DNA from: Saccharothrix sp. NRRL B-16348
GTDB taxonomy: Bacteria; Actinomycetota; Actinomycetes; Mycobacteriales; Pseudonocardiaceae
Length of the DNA stretch: 64,000 bases
Direction of reading: 5' to 3'
Assembly: GCF_001280085.1 (NCBI RefSeq)
Contig: NZ_LGED01000269.1
Location: forward strand, 1 to 64,000
The notes beneath the pieces are model-generated. The model was not told where the DNA came from. It did no database searches and was given only the letters and a program-made list of their open reading frames with translations. The translations under genes and the position numbers were made by a program. Below, piece after piece: positions 53,089-62,326 of this stretch (its first letter is position 1; each line of letters begins with the position of its first letter).

Positions 53089-54771
53089 ATGGTCCCCCCG
53101 ACGACGACGCCTCAGCGCACCAAGCAGCGCCGAGGTGAGGGGCAGTGGGCGCTGGGCTACCGCGAGCCGCTGAACCCGAACGAGCGGAGCAAGAAGGACG
53201 ACAACCCGCTCAACGTCCGGTCGCGGATCGAGAACATCTACGCCCACGGTGGCTTCGACTCGATCGACCCGGCCGACCTGCGCGGCCGTTTCCGCTGGTA
53301 CGGCCTCTACACCCAGCGCAAGCCCGGCATCGACGGCGGCCGCACGGCCACGTTGGAGCCGGAGGAGCTGGACGACGAGTACTTCATGCTGCGCGTCCGC
53401 ATCGACGGCGGCCGGCTCACCACGCAGCAGCTCGCGCTGATCGGCGAGCTGTCCCAGACCTACGCGCGGGACACGGCCGACATCACCGACCGGCAGAACG
53501 TGCAGTACCACTGGATCCGCATCGAGGACGTCCCGACGATCTGGCAGAAGCTGGAGGACGCGGGCCTGACCACGATGGAGGCCTGCGGCGACAGCCCGCG
53601 CGTGGTGCTCGGCTCGCCGGTGGCGGGCATCGCCGAGGACGAGGTGGTCGACGGCACGCCCGCGATCGACGAGATCCTGCGCCGCTACATCGGCGACCCG
53701 CGCTTCTCGAACCTGCCGCGCAAGTTCAAGACGGCGATCTCGGGCCTGCCGGACGTGGCGCACGAGATCCACGACGTGGCGTTCGTCGGCGTGGACCACC
53801 CGGAGCACGGCCCCGGCTTCGACCTGTGGGTCGGCGGCGGCCTGTCCACCAACCCGATGATCGGCAAGCGGCTCGGCGCGTGGGTGCCCGTGGACGAGGT
53901 GCCGGACGTGTGGGAGGGCGTGATCAGCGTCTTCCGCGACTACGGCTACCGCAGGCTGCGGCACCGCGCGCGGATCAAGTTCCTGGTCGCGGACTGGGGT
54001 CCGGAGAAGTTCCGGGACGTTCTGGAGAACGAGTACCTCAAGCGCAAGATGATCGACGGCCCCGCGCCGGAGAACCCCGCGATCCCGCGCGACCACATCG
54101 GCGTGCACCGGCAGAAGGACGGCCTGTTCTACGTCGGCGCGGCCCCGATCGCGGGCCGGGTGTCCGGTTCCACGCTGGTCGAGGTGGCCAAGGTGGTGGA
54201 GCGGGCGGGTTCGGGCCGGGTCCGGCTGACGCCGCAGCAGAAGCTGGTCGTGCTGGACGTGCCCGAGGCCGAGGTCAAGAACCTGCAGGCGGACCTGGCG
54301 AAGCTGGGGTTGCAGACCGAGCCGTCGCCGTGGCGGCGGGGCGTGATGGCCTGCACCGGCATCGAGTTCTGCAAGCTCGCGATCGTCGAGACCAAGGCAC
54401 GCGCGGTGGACCTGGTGTCGACGCTGGAGACCCGGCTGGCCGACGTCGTGGCCGGCGTCACCGAGCCGATCTCCGTGCACATCAACGGCTGCCCGAACTC
54501 GTGCGCCCGGATCCAGACCGCGGACATCGGGCTCAAGGGTCAGATCGTCACCGACGCCGACGGCAGGCAGGTCGAGGGCTTCCAGGTGCACCTGGGCGGC
54601 GGGCTCGGCCTGGACGCCGGGTTCGGCCGCAAGCTGCGCGGCCACAAGGTCACCGCCGCCGAGCTGTCGGACTACGTCGAGCGCGTGGTGCGCAACTTCG
54701 TGGCCAAGCGGGAGCCGGACGAGCGGTTCCCGCAGTGGGTCGCCCGCGCCGACGAGGGTGACTTGAAATGA
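53089..54771 (+). CDS. sir: Ferredoxin-dependent sulfite reductase
   Basis: A 560-residue siroheme enzyme reducing sulfite to sulfide. Two ferrodoxin-like half domains carry RQNVQYHWIRIEDVPTIW and the siroheme/4Fe-4S ligands CTGIEFCKLAIVETK and CPNSCARIQTADIG near residues 420-475. Homologue of M. tuberculosis Rv2391 (NirA). ATG 53089 behind GGAGGACGAGG. Stop overlaps the next ATG by 4 bp. Confidence 0.95.
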   Translation: MVPPTTTPQRTKQRRGEGQWALGYREPLNPNERSKKDDNPLNVRSRIENIYAHGGFDSIDPADLRGRFRWYGLYTQRKPGIDGGRTATLEPEELDDEYFMLRVRIDGGRLTTQQLALIGELSQTYARDTADITDRQNVQYHWIRIEDVPTIWQKLEDAGLTTMEACGDSPRVVLGSPVAGIAEDEVVDGTPAIDEILRRYIGDPRFSNLPRKFKTAISGLPDVAHEIHDVAFVGVDHPEHGPGFDLWVGGGLSTNPMIGKRLGAWVPVDEVPDVWEGVISVFRDYGYRRLRHRARIKFLVADWGPEKFRDVLENEYLKRKMIDGPAPENPAIPRDHIGVHRQKDGLFYVGAAPIAGRVSGSTLVEVAKVVERAGSGRVRLTPQQKLVVLDVPEAEVKNLQADLAKLGLQTEPSPWRRGVMACTGIEFCKLAIVETKARAVDLVSTLETRLADVVAGVTEPISVHINGCPNSCARIQTADIGLKGQIVTDADGRQVEGFQVHLGGGLGLDAGFGRKLRGHKVTAAELSDYVERVVRNFVAKREPDERFPQWVARADEGDLK

Positions 54772-54929
54772 GCACCGAGAGGGCCACTCCCTTCTACTGC
54801 CCGTACTGCGGCGACGAGGGCCTCCGTCCGGAGGAGGAGCCCAGCCACTCGTGGCTCTGCGCCGCCTGTCGCCGCGTGTTCACCGTGAAGTTCGTTGGTC
54901 TCAACCTTCCTCAGGAGGTGCAGCGATGA
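54768..54929 (+). CDS. Small Cys-rich (zinc-ribbon) protein between sir and cysH
   Basis: A 53-residue protein with two CxxC pairs: FYCPYCGDEG near residue 10 and WLCAACRRVF near 30. It overlaps sir and cysH by 4 bp at each end (ATGA both times), so all three are translationally coupled. A zinc- or iron-binding helper in sulfite or APS reduction is inferred from context only. Confidence 0.85.
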   Translation: MSTERATPFYCPYCGDEGLRPEEEPSHSWLCAACRRVFTVKFVGLNLPQEVQR

Positions 54930-55627
54930 CCGCCCCCACCAGGGTCGAGGAACTGAAGGTGATCGCGGAGGCCGCTTCGGTCGAGCTGGCTGATGCCAGT
55001 GCCGAAGAGGCGCTCGCGTGGACCGCCCGCACGTTCGGCGAGAGCTGGATCGTCGCGTCGAACATGCAGGACGCCGTCCTGATCGACCTGGCGACCAAGG
55101 TCAAGCCGGACGTGGAAGTGCTGTTCCTGGAGACCGGCTACCACTTCGCCGAGACCATCGGCACGCGGGACGCCGTCGACCTGGTCTACCCCGGCGTGCA
55201 CATCGTCAACGCCGCGGCCGAGCAGTCGGTGGCCGATCAGGAGGCCCGGTTCGGCCTGCTGAACCAGACCGACCCGAACCGGTGCTGCCAGCTGCGCAAG
55301 GTCATCCCGTTGCAGCGCACGCTGAAGAACTACGACGCGTGGGTCACCGGCGTGCGCCGCGTGGACGCGCCGACCCGGGCGAACACGCCGATCGTGACGT
55401 GGGACGAGCGCAACGGGCTGGTGAAGGTCAACCCGATCGCCCCCTGGTCCGACGAGCAGTTCAACGCCTACATCGCCGAGCACGGGATCCTGGAGAACCC
55501 GCTCGTGCAGGCGGGTTACCCCTCCATCGGCTGCGCGCCGTGCACCGCGAAGCCGTTGCCGGGCGCCGACGCCCGCAGCGGCCGGTGGGCGGGCCAGTCC
55601 AAGACCGAATGCGGGTTGCACGGATGA
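54926..55627 (+). CDS. cysH: Adenylyl-sulfate (APS) reductase
   Basis: A 233-residue CysH. The ATP-PPase-like core has IVASNMQDAVLIDL near residue 37, and the cluster ligands of assimilatory APS reductases are present: CC in NRCCQLRK near 120 and CxxC in GCAPCTAKP near 205. ECGLHG at the C-terminus carries the catalytic Cys. It reduces APS to sulfite. Overlaps cysD by 4 bp. Confidence 0.94.
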   Translation: MTAPTRVEELKVIAEAASVELADASAEEALAWTARTFGESWIVASNMQDAVLIDLATKVKPDVEVLFLETGYHFAETIGTRDAVDLVYPGVHIVNAAAEQSVADQEARFGLLNQTDPNRCCQLRKVIPLQRTLKNYDAWVTGVRRVDAPTRANTPIVTWDERNGLVKVNPIAPWSDEQFNAYIAEHGILENPLVQAGYPSIGCAPCTAKPLPGADARSGRWAGQSKTECGLHG

Positions 55628-56529
55628 CCACCGCGACAGCTCTGGACACGTTGGGCCGCCTGGAGTCCGAGGCGATCCACATCTTCCGCGAGGTGGCGGG
55701 CGAGTTCGACCGGCCGGTGATCCTGTTCTCCGGCGGCAAGGACTCCACCCTGCTGCTGCACCTGGCGGTCAAGGCGTTCTGGCCCGCGCCGGTGCCGTTC
55801 CCGCTGCTGCACGTGGACACCGGGCACAACTTCGACGAGGTCATCGAGTTCCGCGACAAGGTCGTGGCCCAGCACGGGCTGCGGCTGGAAGTCGCCAAGG
55901 TGCAGGACTACATCGACGACGGCCGGCTGGCCGAGCGCCCCGACGGCACGCGCAACCCGTTGCAGACCGTGCCGCTGCTGGACGCGATCACCGGCCACAA
56001 GTTCGACGCGGTGTTCGGCGGCGGTCGCCGGGACGAGGAGCGGGCCCGCGCCAAGGAGCGGATCTTCAGCCTGCGCAACTCCTTCGGCCAGTGGGAGCCG
56101 CGCCGGCAGCGCCCGGAGCTGTGGAACCTCTACAACGGCCGGCACCGCCCCGGCGAGCACGTCCGGGTGTTCCCGCTGTCCAACTGGACCGAGCTGGACG
56201 TGTGGCACTACATCGCCCGCGAGGGCATCGAGCTGCCGTCCATCTACTACGCGCACCGGCGCGAGGTGTACCTGCGCGACGGGATGTGGCTGGCGGAAGG
56301 CCCGTGGGGCGGTCCTCGCGACGGCGAGGAGAAGCTCGAGAAGACCGTCCGCTACCGGACCGTCGGCGACGGGTCGTGCACCGGCGCGGTCGAGTCCGAC
56401 GCCGCCGACATCGAGGCCGTCATCGCCGAGGTGGCGGCCAGCAGGCTCACCGAGCGCGGCGCGACCCGCGCGGACGACCGGCTGTCCGAGGCCGCCATGG
56501 AAGACCGCAAGCGGGAGGGCTACTTCTAG
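55624..56529 (+). CDS. cysD: Sulfate adenylyltransferase subunit 2
   Basis: A 301-residue ATP sulfurylase catalytic subunit with the PP-loop VILFSGGKDSTLLLHLAVKA near residue 32, HVDTGHNFDEVIEFRD near 62 and the C-terminal YRTVGDGSCTGAVES typical of CysD. It forms APS with CysN. ATG 55624 (ATGA overlap); stop abuts the cysN ATG. Confidence 0.96.
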   Translation: MTTATALDTLGRLESEAIHIFREVAGEFDRPVILFSGGKDSTLLLHLAVKAFWPAPVPFPLLHVDTGHNFDEVIEFRDKVVAQHGLRLEVAKVQDYIDDGRLAERPDGTRNPLQTVPLLDAITGHKFDAVFGGGRRDEERARAKERIFSLRNSFGQWEPRRQRPELWNLYNGRHRPGEHVRVFPLSNWTELDVWHYIAREGIELPSIYYAHRREVYLRDGMWLAEGPWGGPRDGEEKLEKTVRYRTVGDGSCTGAVESDAADIEAVIAEVAASRLTERGATRADDRLSEAAMEDRKREGYF

Positions 56530-57873
56530 ATGAGCGACCTGTTGAGGTTGGCGACGGCGGGCAGCGTGGACGACGGCAAGTCCACGCTGGTCGGCAGGTT
56601 GCTGTACGACACCAAGTCGGTGCTGGCCGACACGCTGGACGCGGTGCACCGCGCCAGCGCCGACCGCGGCCTGACCACGCCGGACCTGTCGCTGCTGGTG
56701 GACGGCCTGCGCTCGGAGCGCGAGCAGGGCATCACCATCGACGTGGCCTACCGCTACTTCGCCACGCCGAAGCGCTCGTTCGTGCTGGCCGACACTCCCG
56801 GCCACGTGCAGTACACCCGCAACACGGTGACCGGCGCGTCCACCGCGCAGCTCGGCGTGCTGCTGGTCGACGCGCGCAAGGGCGTCATCGAGCAGACCCG
56901 GCGGCACGCGGCCGTGCTGGCGCTGCTGGGCGTGCCGCGCCTGGTGCTGGCCGTCAACAAGATCGACCTCGTCGACTTCGACGAGGTCACGTTCGCCCGC
57001 ATCGCCAAGGAGTTCACCGCGCACGCCACGGCCCTCGGGTACGCCGAGGACGCCGTGGTGGAGATCCCGGTGTCCGCGCTGGCCGGCGACAACGTGGTGG
57101 AGCGCTCGGCGCGGACGCCCTGGTACGACGGCCCGACGCTGCTGGAGCACCTGGAGTCGGTGCCGGTCGAGCCGGACGCGCACGACGCGCCGTTCCGCTT
57201 CCCCGTGCAGTACGTGATCCGCCCGCGCACCCCCGAGCACCCGGACTACCGCGGCTACGCGGGCCAGGTGGCGGCGGGCACCGTGCGGGTCGGTGACGAG
57301 ATCGCCGTGCTGCCGGCCGGTCTGCGGTCCACGGTTACCGGCATCGACACCGCGGACGGCCCGTTGCAGGAGGCCGCCGCGGGCCACTCGGTGACCCTGT
57401 TGCTGGCGCACGACCTGGACATCTCGCGCGGCGACCTGATCGCCACCGCGGGGCAGCCGCCGAAGGTGACCGACGAGTTCGACGCCACGGTGTGCTGGCT
57501 GTCGGAGAAGGCGTTGACGCCAGGCGCGCGCGTGCTGGTCAAGCACGGCACGCGGACGGTGCAGGCGATCGTCACCGAGCTGCGCACGCGGTTCGACGAG
57601 CAGAAGCTCGGCAGCACCGACGCGCCGGAATCCTTGTCCCTCAACGAGATCGGCCAGGTCTCGGTGCGCACCGCCGAGCCGATCCCGGTGGACGACTACA
57701 CGAAGGACCGCCGCACGGGGGCGTTCCTGGTCATCGACGCGGCCGACGGCAGCACGCTCGCCGCCGGGCTCGTGGGCGCGCCGCTGCCGGAGGTGGACGG
57801 CGTGGACAGCTGTACCGAGGGCGGCGACGCCGCCCAGCCCGACAGCCACGCCCTCGTGTCCCCCGGCCCCTGA
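56530..57873 (+). CDS. cysN: Sulfate adenylyltransferase subunit 1 (GTPase)
   Basis: A 447-residue CysN. G1 is ATAGSVDDGKSTLVGRLLYD (residues 8-27), G2/G3 are in REQGITIDVAYRYF and LADTPGHVQYTRN, G4 is NKIDLVD near 140. EF-Tu-like beta-barrel domains follow. It ends without a fused APS kinase domain, consistent with direct APS reduction by the adjacent cysH. Confidence 0.95.
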   Translation: MSDLLRLATAGSVDDGKSTLVGRLLYDTKSVLADTLDAVHRASADRGLTTPDLSLLVDGLRSEREQGITIDVAYRYFATPKRSFVLADTPGHVQYTRNTVTGASTAQLGVLLVDARKGVIEQTRRHAAVLALLGVPRLVLAVNKIDLVDFDEVTFARIAKEFTAHATALGYAEDAVVEIPVSALAGDNVVERSARTPWYDGPTLLEHLESVPVEPDAHDAPFRFPVQYVIRPRTPEHPDYRGYAGQVAAGTVRVGDEIAVLPAGLRSTVTGIDTADGPLQEAAAGHSVTLLLAHDLDISRGDLIATAGQPPKVTDEFDATVCWLSEKALTPGARVLVKHGTRTVQAIVTELRTRFDEQKLGSTDAPESLSLNEIGQVSVRTAEPIPVDDYTKDRRTGAFLVIDAADGSTLAAGLVGAPLPEVDGVDSCTEGGDAAQPDSHALVSPGP

Positions 57874-57887
57874 AAGGTCTCGCGATC

Positions 57888-58949
57888 GTGAGCACCCAAC
57901 GCCGCTTCCTGACCACCTCACTGGCAGTACTGACCGCACTCACGGCACTCGCGGGGTGCTCCCGCGTGGACCGCGGTGACGAGACCGCCGCCGGCGCCCA
58001 GGACCAGGGCGCCGCGGCGGAGGTCCGCCTCGGCTACTTCCCCAACGTCACCCACGCCGCCGCGCTGATCGGCGTGGACAAGGGCTTCTTCGCCAAGGAA
58101 CTCGGCTCCACCAAGCTCACCACCCAGACGTTCAACGCCGGCCCCGACGCGGTCAACGCGCTGCTCGGCAGCTCGCTGGACGTGACGTTCATCGGCTCCG
58201 GCCCGGCCATCAACGCCTACGCCAAGTCCAACGGCGAGGCGGTTCGGCTGGTCTCCGGCGCCACGTCGGGCGGCGCGCAGCTCGTGGTCAAGCCCGAGAT
58301 CACCTCGCCGGCCGACCTGAACGGCAAGGTCCTCACCACCCCGCAGCTGGGCAACACGCAGGACGTCGCGCTGAAGAAGTGGCTGGCCGACGAGAAGCTC
58401 GACGTGCAGGTGACCAACGTCGAGAACTCGCAGTCGCTGGACCTGTTCAAGCGCGGCGACATCCAGGGCGCGTGGGCGCCCGAGCCGTGGTCGTCGCGGC
58501 TGGTGCTGGACGCGGGCGCGAAGGTGCTGCTGGACGAGGAGTCCCTGTGGGAGGGCGGGAAGTTCCCGACCACGGTGATCCTCGTGCGGGCGAAGTTCCT
58601 GAAGGAGCACCCGCAGACGGTCGAGGCGCTGCTGCGCGGCCACCTCGCGGCCACGGACTTCGCGCTCAACGACAAGGTCGAGGCCAAGCAGGTCGTCAAC
58701 AACGCGTTGAAGCAGCTCACCGGCAAGGCGCTGGGCGACCCGGTGCTGGACCGGGCGTTCGACAACATCGAGCTGACGCTGGACCCGCAGGCCAAGAGCT
58801 TCCCGCGGTTGGCGCAGGACGCGGTGACCGCCGGCGTGACCAAGGAGGCCGCGAACGTGGCCGGTCTCGCCGATTTCACCCTGCTGAACAAGGTGCTCTC
58901 GGCGGCGGGCAAGCCGACCGTGGACACCGCCGGGCTGGACAAGAAGTAA
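57888..58949 (+). CDS. ABC transporter substrate-binding lipoprotein (sulfonate/nitrate type)
   Basis: A 353-residue SsuA/TauA-like lipoprotein. The signal peptide ends in the lipobox LAGC near residue 24. The binding domain has LGYFPNVTHAAALIGVDKGF near 50, a GSSLDVTFIGSGPAINAYAK segment and GAWAPEPWSSRLVLDAGAKV. GTG 57888, 14 bp after cysN. Its place in the cys operon suggests uptake of a sulfur source such as an aliphatic sulfonate. Confidence 0.88.
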   Translation: MSTQRRFLTTSLAVLTALTALAGCSRVDRGDETAAGAQDQGAAAEVRLGYFPNVTHAAALIGVDKGFFAKELGSTKLTTQTFNAGPDAVNALLGSSLDVTFIGSGPAINAYAKSNGEAVRLVSGATSGGAQLVVKPEITSPADLNGKVLTTPQLGNTQDVALKKWLADEKLDVQVTNVENSQSLDLFKRGDIQGAWAPEPWSSRLVLDAGAKVLLDEESLWEGGKFPTTVILVRAKFLKEHPQTVEALLRGHLAATDFALNDKVEAKQVVNNALKQLTGKALGDPVLDRAFDNIELTLDPQAKSFPRLAQDAVTAGVTKEAANVAGLADFTLLNKVLSAAGKPTVDTAGLDKK

Positions 58950-58970
58950 CTCGAGGAAGGCAGGCACACC

Positions 58971-59759
58971 ATGACCGCCACGCTTGAGACCCCAGCGGCC
59001 GTGTCCGACGTGGACGCCGCGGTGACCTTGTCCGGGGTGCGGAAGGTCTTCGGCCACGGTCCGGCCGGCGTCGTCGCGCTCGACGGCGTCGACCTGTCGG
59101 TCGCCCCGGGCGAGTTCGTGTGCCTGCTCGGCGCGTCCGGCTGCGGCAAGTCGACCTTGCTGAACCTGGTCGCCGGGCTGGACGCGCCCACCTCGGGCCA
59201 CATCGAGCTGACCACGTCGCGGCCCGCCGTGATGTTCCAGGAGGCCGCGCTCATGCCGTGGCTGACCGCGGCGCGCAACGTCGAGCTGCCGTTGCGGCTG
59301 GCGGGGCTGAAGCGGGGACCGCGGCGGGAGAAGGCCAGCGAGCTGCTGTCGCTGGTGCGGCTGGTCGGCGCGGGCCACAAGCGCCCGCACGAGCTGTCCG
59401 GCGGCATGCGGCAGCGCGTGGCCCTGGCGCGGGCCCTGGCGTCCACGCTGGGCAGCGCCGAGGACGGCACGCCCGGCCTGCTGCTGATGGACGAGCCGTT
59501 CGCCGCGCTGGACGCCATCACCCGCGACGTGCTCCAGGCGGAGCTGGTGCGGGTGTGGCGGGAGACGTCGACGGCGATCCTGTTCGTCACGCACGACGTG
59601 CGCGAGGCCGTGCGGCTGGGCCAGCGGGTCGTGCTGCTGTCCTCCCGTCCCGGCCGGGTGGTGCGCGAGTGGTCCACCGTGGACTGCGACGAGCCCGCCG
59701 TGATCGAGGACATCACGACCCACCTGCGAGAGGTGATCAGCGGACATGCCGCAGCTTGA
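58971..59759 (+). CDS. ABC transporter ATP-binding protein
   Basis: A 262-residue ATPase with Walker A LLGASGCGKSTLLNLVAGLD near residue 50, Q-loop VMFQEAALMPWL near 90, signature ELSGGMRQRVALARALASTL near 140 and Walker B LLLMDEPFAALDAITRD near 173. Closest in pattern to SsuB/TauB/NrtD. Overlaps the permease start by 14 bp. Confidence 0.93.
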   Translation: MTATLETPAAVSDVDAAVTLSGVRKVFGHGPAGVVALDGVDLSVAPGEFVCLLGASGCGKSTLLNLVAGLDAPTSGHIELTTSRPAVMFQEAALMPWLTAARNVELPLRLAGLKRGPRREKASELLSLVRLVGAGHKRPHELSGGMRQRVALARALASTLGSAEDGTPGLLLMDEPFAALDAITRDVLQAELVRVWRETSTAILFVTHDVREAVRLGQRVVLLSSRPGRVVREWSTVDCDEPAVIEDITTHLREVISGHAAA

Positions 59760-60618
59760 CACGGACCTCGCGGCGGTCGGCGCCGGGCTGGACGCGCTCG
59801 ACGCGCCGTCGGAGGAGCGGCGGCCGTCGTTGCGCAAGCGGTTCGTGCGCACCGCCGTGCCGCCGCTGATCGCCTTCGCCCTGCTGCTCGGCGTGTGGCA
59901 GGCGTTGTGGGCGCTGGCGTTCTGGCCGGAGTACCAGCTGCCGTCGCCCGGCTCGGTGTGGGCGGCGGTGGTCGAGGCGGTCGAGACCGGTCGGGCGTTC
60001 GAGGTGCTGTGGACCTCGGTCAGCCGCGCGGTGCTCGGGTTCCTCACCGCCGTGGTGATCGCCACGCCGCTGGGCCTGCTGATCGCCAAGGTTCGGGTGG
60101 TGCGGGCGGCCATCGGGTCGTTGCTGACCGGTCTGCAGTCGCTGCCGTCGGTGGCGTGGGTGCCCGCGGGCATCCTGTGGTTCGGCGCGACGCCCGCGAC
60201 CATCTACTTCGTCGTGCTGATGGGTTCGGTGCCGTCGATCGCGAACGGCCTGGTGTCGGGCGTCGACCAGATCCCGCCGCTGCTGCCGCGCGTCGGCCAG
60301 GCGCTGGGCGCCGGTCGGATGGCGGCGGCCCGGCACATCCTGCTGCCCGCCGCGCTGCCGGGTTACCTGGCCGGGTTGAAGCAGGGGTGGGCGTTCTCGT
60401 GGCGGTCGCTGATGGCGGCGGAGATCATCGCCACGTCGCCGCAGCTCGGCGAGGGGCTGGGGCAGTACCTGCACAACGGGTCGGCGTTGAACGACATCTC
60501 GATGGTGATCGCGGCGATCTTCCTGATCCTGCTGGTCGGTGTGGGCATCGAGCTGCTGGTGTTCCGGCCGTTGGAGCGGGCGGTGTTGCGCGCGCGCGGA
60601 TTGACGGGCGCCCTGTGA
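59746..60618 (+). CDS. ABC transporter permease
   Basis: A 290-residue integral membrane protein with six helices and the EAA-like loop VGQALGAGRMAAARHILLPA near residue 190. SsuC/TauC-type. Completes the importer with the two preceding genes. Stop overlaps the next GTG by 4 bp. Confidence 0.92.
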   Translation: MPQLDTDLAAVGAGLDALDAPSEERRPSLRKRFVRTAVPPLIAFALLLGVWQALWALAFWPEYQLPSPGSVWAAVVEAVETGRAFEVLWTSVSRAVLGFLTAVVIATPLGLLIAKVRVVRAAIGSLLTGLQSLPSVAWVPAGILWFGATPATIYFVVLMGSVPSIANGLVSGVDQIPPLLPRVGQALGAGRMAAARHILLPAALPGYLAGLKQGWAFSWRSLMAAEIIATSPQLGEGLGQYLHNGSALNDISMVIAAIFLILLVGVGIELLVFRPLERAVLRARGLTGAL

Positions 60619-61346
60619 CCGCGTTGGTGGCCGTGGCGCACGGCAGTCGTGATCCGCGTTCGGCGGCCGTGGTGCACGAGTTGTTGGACGTGGTGCGGGC
60701 GTTGGCGCCGTCGGTGGACGTGCGCGGGTCCTTTTTGGACCTTTCCGTGCCGCTGCTGGGTGATGTGCTGCGCGGTGCGTACGCGGACGGCCACCGTTCG
60801 GCCGTGGTGGTGCCGTTGTTGCTGGGCAAGGCTTTCCACGCGCGGGTGGACGTGCCGAGCGCCGTCGCGGACGCCCGGCTGCCCGGCTTGGACGTGACGA
60901 TCGCCGACGTGCTCGGCCCGGACCCCCGCCTGGAGTCGGCGGCCCTGCGTCGCCTGGCCTCGGTCGGCGTCCGCTCCCGCGACCGCACGCTCGGCGTGAT
61001 CCTGGCCGGCGCCGGCTCGTCCCACGCCCCGGCGAACGCCCTGGTGTCCTCCATCGCCGCCCGCTGGGCCGCCGGGTCCGGCTGGGCGGGCGTCGAGGCC
61101 GCCTTCGCCTCCGCCGCCACGCCCGACGTGCCCACCGCGGTGGCCCGCCTGCGCGCGCAGGGCGCCCGCCGCATCGCCGTGGCGTCGTGGTTCCTGGCCC
61201 CGGGCTTCCTCCCGGACCGCGTGACCCGCCTGGCCGGCCCGGACGCCCTCATCGCCCCACCCCTGGGCCCGGACCCTGAAGTGGCCGAACTGATCCTCCA
61301 CCGCTACCACTCGGCCCTCACCTCGCCCCTGGCCCAAACCGCCTGA
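60615..61346 (+). CDS. Sirohydrochlorin chelatase-like protein (CbiX/SirB)
   Basis: A 243-residue two-domain chelatase with LVAVAHGSRDPRSAAVVHEL at the N-terminus (metal-ligand His) and a second, degenerate half (GVILAGAGSSHAPANALV). It would insert iron into sirohydrochlorin to make siroheme for the sulfite reductase in the same operon. M. tuberculosis has an equivalent (Rv2393) beside cysH. GTG 60615 overlaps the permease stop. Confidence 0.88.
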   Translation: MTALVAVAHGSRDPRSAAVVHELLDVVRALAPSVDVRGSFLDLSVPLLGDVLRGAYADGHRSAVVVPLLLGKAFHARVDVPSAVADARLPGLDVTIADVLGPDPRLESAALRRLASVGVRSRDRTLGVILAGAGSSHAPANALVSSIAARWAAGSGWAGVEAAFASAATPDVPTAVARLRAQGARRIAVASWFLAPGFLPDRVTRLAGPDALIAPPLGPDPEVAELILHRYHSALTSPLAQTA

Positions 61347-61347
61347 C

Positions 61348-61435
61348 CCCGCGAGAGTCCTACGCTCAGGTCGCGCGAGTCCTACGTTCAGAACGCGCGT
61401 GTCCTACGTTCAGGACACCCGAGTTCAACGCTCAG
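61348..61435. repeat. Four-unit 22-bp repeat array, copy 2 (inverted)
   Basis: Exact 22-bp periodicity, with units starting at 61348, 61370, 61392 and 61414 and sharing GTCCTACG(T/C)TCAG. Read on the minus strand the units follow the same order as at 45941-46029: first TGAGCGTTGAACTC, last ACTCTCGCGGG. It fills the gap between two convergent genes. Confidence 0.85.
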
Positions 61436-61452
61436 AACGTCGTGAGCCGCCG

Positions 61453-62274
61453 TCAGCCCGCGACCCGGGTCAGCCAGGAACGCAGCTCCGACGCCACCGC
61501 CACCGGTGCGTCGAGCTGGATCAGGTGCCCCGCCCGGTCGACGCGGGTGAGGGCGGCGCCGGGAATGCCGGCGGCGAGCCGTTCCCCGGTGGCCAACGGG
61601 ATCCAGGTGTCCTCGACGCCCCACAGGACGGTCACCGGGATGTCGACGCGGTCCAGCAGTGCCTCGTTCTCCACGAGGTAGCGCTCGTCGTACGCGGCGA
61701 TCTGGCGGTAGAACGCCGGCTGGCCGACCTCGCCGAGCCAGGGCGCGGTGAGGTCGGCCAGGTCGTCCTCGTGCAGCCCGCGGTGGCTCGCGTTGCCGAT
61801 GTACGCCCTGACCAACGCCTCGTGGATGTACGGCGGCACGCGCGCGAGCACGTCCGGGTGCTCCTGCACGAGCCGGAAGAACGGCGAGCCGGACGGCGGG
61901 ATCGCCACGACGTCGGCCAGCAGGAGCGACGCGAACGGCACCTCGTGCACCAGGTGGGCGCGCAGCGAGACCGCGCCGCCGTAGTCGTGCGCGACGACGT
62001 GCGGCCGGTCCAGCTCCCAGTGCGCGAGCAGCGCTGTGAACGCCTCCGCCTGGACCCCGAAGTCCACGGCGTGCCCGGCGTCCTTCGACGAACGGCCGTA
62101 GCCGGGCATGTCCCACAGGTGCACGGTGAAGTCGCCGCTCAACGCCTCGGCGAACGGCCGCCACAGCCACGACGACCACGGCGTCCCGTGGCAGAACACC
62201 ACCGCGGGTCCCGAGCCCGCACGGCCCCAGGCGATGCGCCGCCCTTCCCACTCGAACGTCTCGCCGAGATCCAT
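61453..62274 (-). CDS. Alpha/beta hydrolase (haloalkane dehalogenase/epoxide hydrolase-like)
   Basis: A 273-residue hydrolase with oxyanion motif VVFCHGTPWSSWLWRP near residue 30 and the nucleophile elbow VVAHDYGGAVSLRAHLV near 93, where Asp is the nucleophile. The acidic residue is near VLWGVEDTWIPL and the catalytic His is in VDRAGHLIQLD. An Asp nucleophile fits the dehalogenase/epoxide hydrolase branch. ATG 62274. Confidence 0.85.
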   Translation of the reverse strand: MDLGETFEWEGRRIAWGRAGSGPAVVFCHGTPWSSWLWRPFAEALSGDFTVHLWDMPGYGRSSKDAGHAVDFGVQAEAFTALLAHWELDRPHVVAHDYGGAVSLRAHLVHEVPFASLLLADVVAIPPSGSPFFRLVQEHPDVLARVPPYIHEALVRAYIGNASHRGLHEDDLADLTAPWLGEVGQPAFYRQIAAYDERYLVENEALLDRVDIPVTVLWGVEDTWIPLATGERLAAGIPGAALTRVDRAGHLIQLDAPVAVASELRSWLTRVAG

Positions 62275-62326
62275 GTCCTCACGGTAGGGCGTCGCACCGG
62301 CGCGGGCAGGCCGGCGTGACGTCCGG

